From positions 15,590-30,700 of the forward strand of contig PAWF01000008.1 of assembly GCA_002714015.1 (NCBI GenBank): DNA of 15,111 nt, read 5' to 3'. The notes beneath the pieces are model-generated. The model saw only the letters and a list, made by a program, of their open reading frames with translations, was not told the origin of the DNA and ran no database searches. The position numbers and the translations under genes were made by a program. The number at the start of each line of letters is the position of its first letter. The stretch's first letter is position 1. Positions 14,213-15,111 of this stretch are shown piece by piece. Origin of the DNA: Gammaproteobacteria bacterium (GTDB taxonomy: Bacteria > Pseudomonadota > Alphaproteobacteria > UBA828).

Positions 14213-15111
14213 TTATACTTTAAAACGAGCACGCTTTGCAGGACTCACACTATTAAACTTCAAGCGTTGGATTGCATTATCATCTGCCATTAGGTCAGAG
14301 TCACCAAGTACTCCTGGTCCATCCCCTGCAGTATTGTTTAAAACTTCAAAAGGGTGTTTATGATCCACAAACCCAAGATTTACTGTACCAAGGTCGTAAC
14401 CCATAAGACGTTGCAATTCTGGTGAAAATGATCTTGCTTCATTAACTGGAACTGCAAGGTATTGATTCTCCTCCTGACGCAACCACCCGAGTGCATATAC
14501 TAAATTTAAACCACAACGTGAAGTTTGCGAATTATTTCCACCACCTCCATGTAACATATTGCCAAGATACAAGAGTACAGAACCTGCCGACATCTCTGCT
14601 GTTTCAACTTCATCAGGTTTTGGAGCACGACTATCTGGCCATTGGTGACTTCCTGGTATTATCCTTGTTGCACCATTATCTTTAGTAAAATCTGTCACAG
14701 CCCACATCGTTGACAAAGTAAGTGGTGGTGTTGGGTTTTGTATTGGGTAAAAGCCAGTATCACGATGAATAGACTGCTCATTCTCTCCAGGCTGAATATC
14801 CATAACACCCGTGTAATTAATACGATATCGAGCACAATAAGGTCTTAAGATATGGTCAGCCACCTCTAGTATGAGTGGTAAAACTGCTAAATCCCTTGAA
14901 CTAGGGCAACGTGAGAGTAATGCTCCAAAACGCTTGGTTTTATGACCCATAAAAGAGTCAGGGTCAGAAGCATTAACTCTTTGTATATGTGGAGATAGTT
15001 CACTCCTAATTATGCCGAGGTTTTCTGAAGACAAGAGCCCCTGAACCACAGCGCAACCATCACTAATTATAGCCTTACTGAGATCAGCACTGGAAACATT
15101 AGAATCAAAAA
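14213..15111 (-). CDS. Phytanoyl-CoA dioxygenase (PhyH) family protein, partial at the 5' end
   Basis: This is a Fe(II)/2-oxoglutarate-dependent oxygenase of the PhyH family. The metal triad is visible: His and Asp in SIHRDTGF (codons at 14767-14765 and 14761-14759), and the distal His in NMLHGGGG (14551-14549). The 2-oxoglutarate-binding arginine follows in SRCGLNLVY. GATRIIPGSHQWPDS is another family stretch. A GTG at 15049 could be mistaken for the start. The frame stays open to the window edge, and its 20 upstream codons (FDSNVSSADL, then SKAIISDGCA) read as the normal family lead-in before VVQGLLS. The start therefore lies outside the window; 298 codons plus a stop are visible. The substrate is unknown. 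Family members hydroxylate many small molecules, so the phytanoyl name is not informative. Confidence 0.88.
   Translation of the reverse strand, partial: FDSNVSSADLSKAIISDGCAVVQGLLSSENLGIIRSELSPHIQRVNASDPDSFMGHKTKRFGALLSRCPSSRDLAVLPLILEVADHILRPYCARYRINYTGVMDIQPGENEQSIHRDTGFYPIQNPTPPLTLSTMWAVTDFTKDNGATRIIPGSHQWPDSRAPKPDEVETAEMSAGSVLLYLGNMLHGGGGNNSQTSRCGLNLVYALGWLRQEENQYLAVPVNEARSFSPELQRLMGYDLGTVNLGFVDHKHPFEVLNNTAGDGPGVLGDSDLMADDNAIQRLKFNSVSPAKRARFKV

Noticed and set aside
14213..15049. GTG at 15049 as the start of the PhyH-family gene
   Set aside because: The frame remains open to the window edge and the upstream residues look like family sequence, so the gene is partial and not 278 residues long.

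Overview
The window looks like a piece of an AT-rich (by eye roughly 35-38% GC) alphaproteobacterial chromosome. The best evidence is the block tRNA methyltransferase - SohB-type S49 protease - small membrane protein - glyQ - glyS next to a divergent long-chain polyprenyl diphosphate synthase, which I recall as a conserved alphaproteobacterial neighbourhood. The heteromeric acyl-CoA dehydrogenase cassette, the ADP-forming acyl-CoA synthetase and the dimethylglycine/sarcosine dehydrogenase-like enzyme fit a streamlined marine heterotroph. The exact clade (SAR116-like, marine Rhodospirillales or another) cannot be fixed by reading alone. I saw no insertion sequence, phage gene, CRISPR array or other sign of recent insertion.

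Layout. (1) Positions 1-3120, minus strand: a housekeeping run read right to left. It holds a TrmN6-like methyltransferase (TTG start), an S49 protease whose best start lies just after the methyltransferase stop, a 52-residue membrane protein with a near-perfect ribosome binding site, glyQ, and the first codons of glyS at the left edge. (2) Positions 3256-10503, plus strand: a polyprenyl diphosphate synthase (GTG start) diverging from the first block, an NAD-dependent epimerase/dehydratase, then a tight four-gene cassette of two complementary acyl-CoA dehydrogenase subunits (ATGA overlap), a 702-residue ADP-forming acyl-CoA synthetase and a crotonase-family protein. (3) Positions 10504-10966: a tRNA-Pro(CGG) gene with encoded CCA and a plausible promoter, followed by 275 bases of AT-rich DNA between convergent units that contain two short near-perfect palindromes. 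(4) Positions 10967-15111, minus strand: a phytanoyl-CoA dioxygenase-family gene running off the right edge, bioD (dethiobiotin synthetase), and an 818-residue flavoprotein with a folate-binding GcvT-type half.

How the genes work together. Block 1 serves translation and tRNA modification. The synthase makes the ubiquinone side chain. The cassette at 5435-10503 can in principle activate a carboxylic acid to its CoA thioester with ATP, desaturate it at alpha-beta, and hydrate or isomerise the product. No thiolase, 3-hydroxyacyl-CoA dehydrogenase, transporter or regulator is in the window, so the substrate is unknown. The unusual catalytic residues in the dehydrogenase pair and the crotonase are the most interesting features here. 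In block 4 the dehydrogenase-like enzyme probably feeds N-methyl groups into the folate pool. The grouping of bioD with it and with a 2-oxoglutarate oxygenase is unexpected and functionally unexplained.
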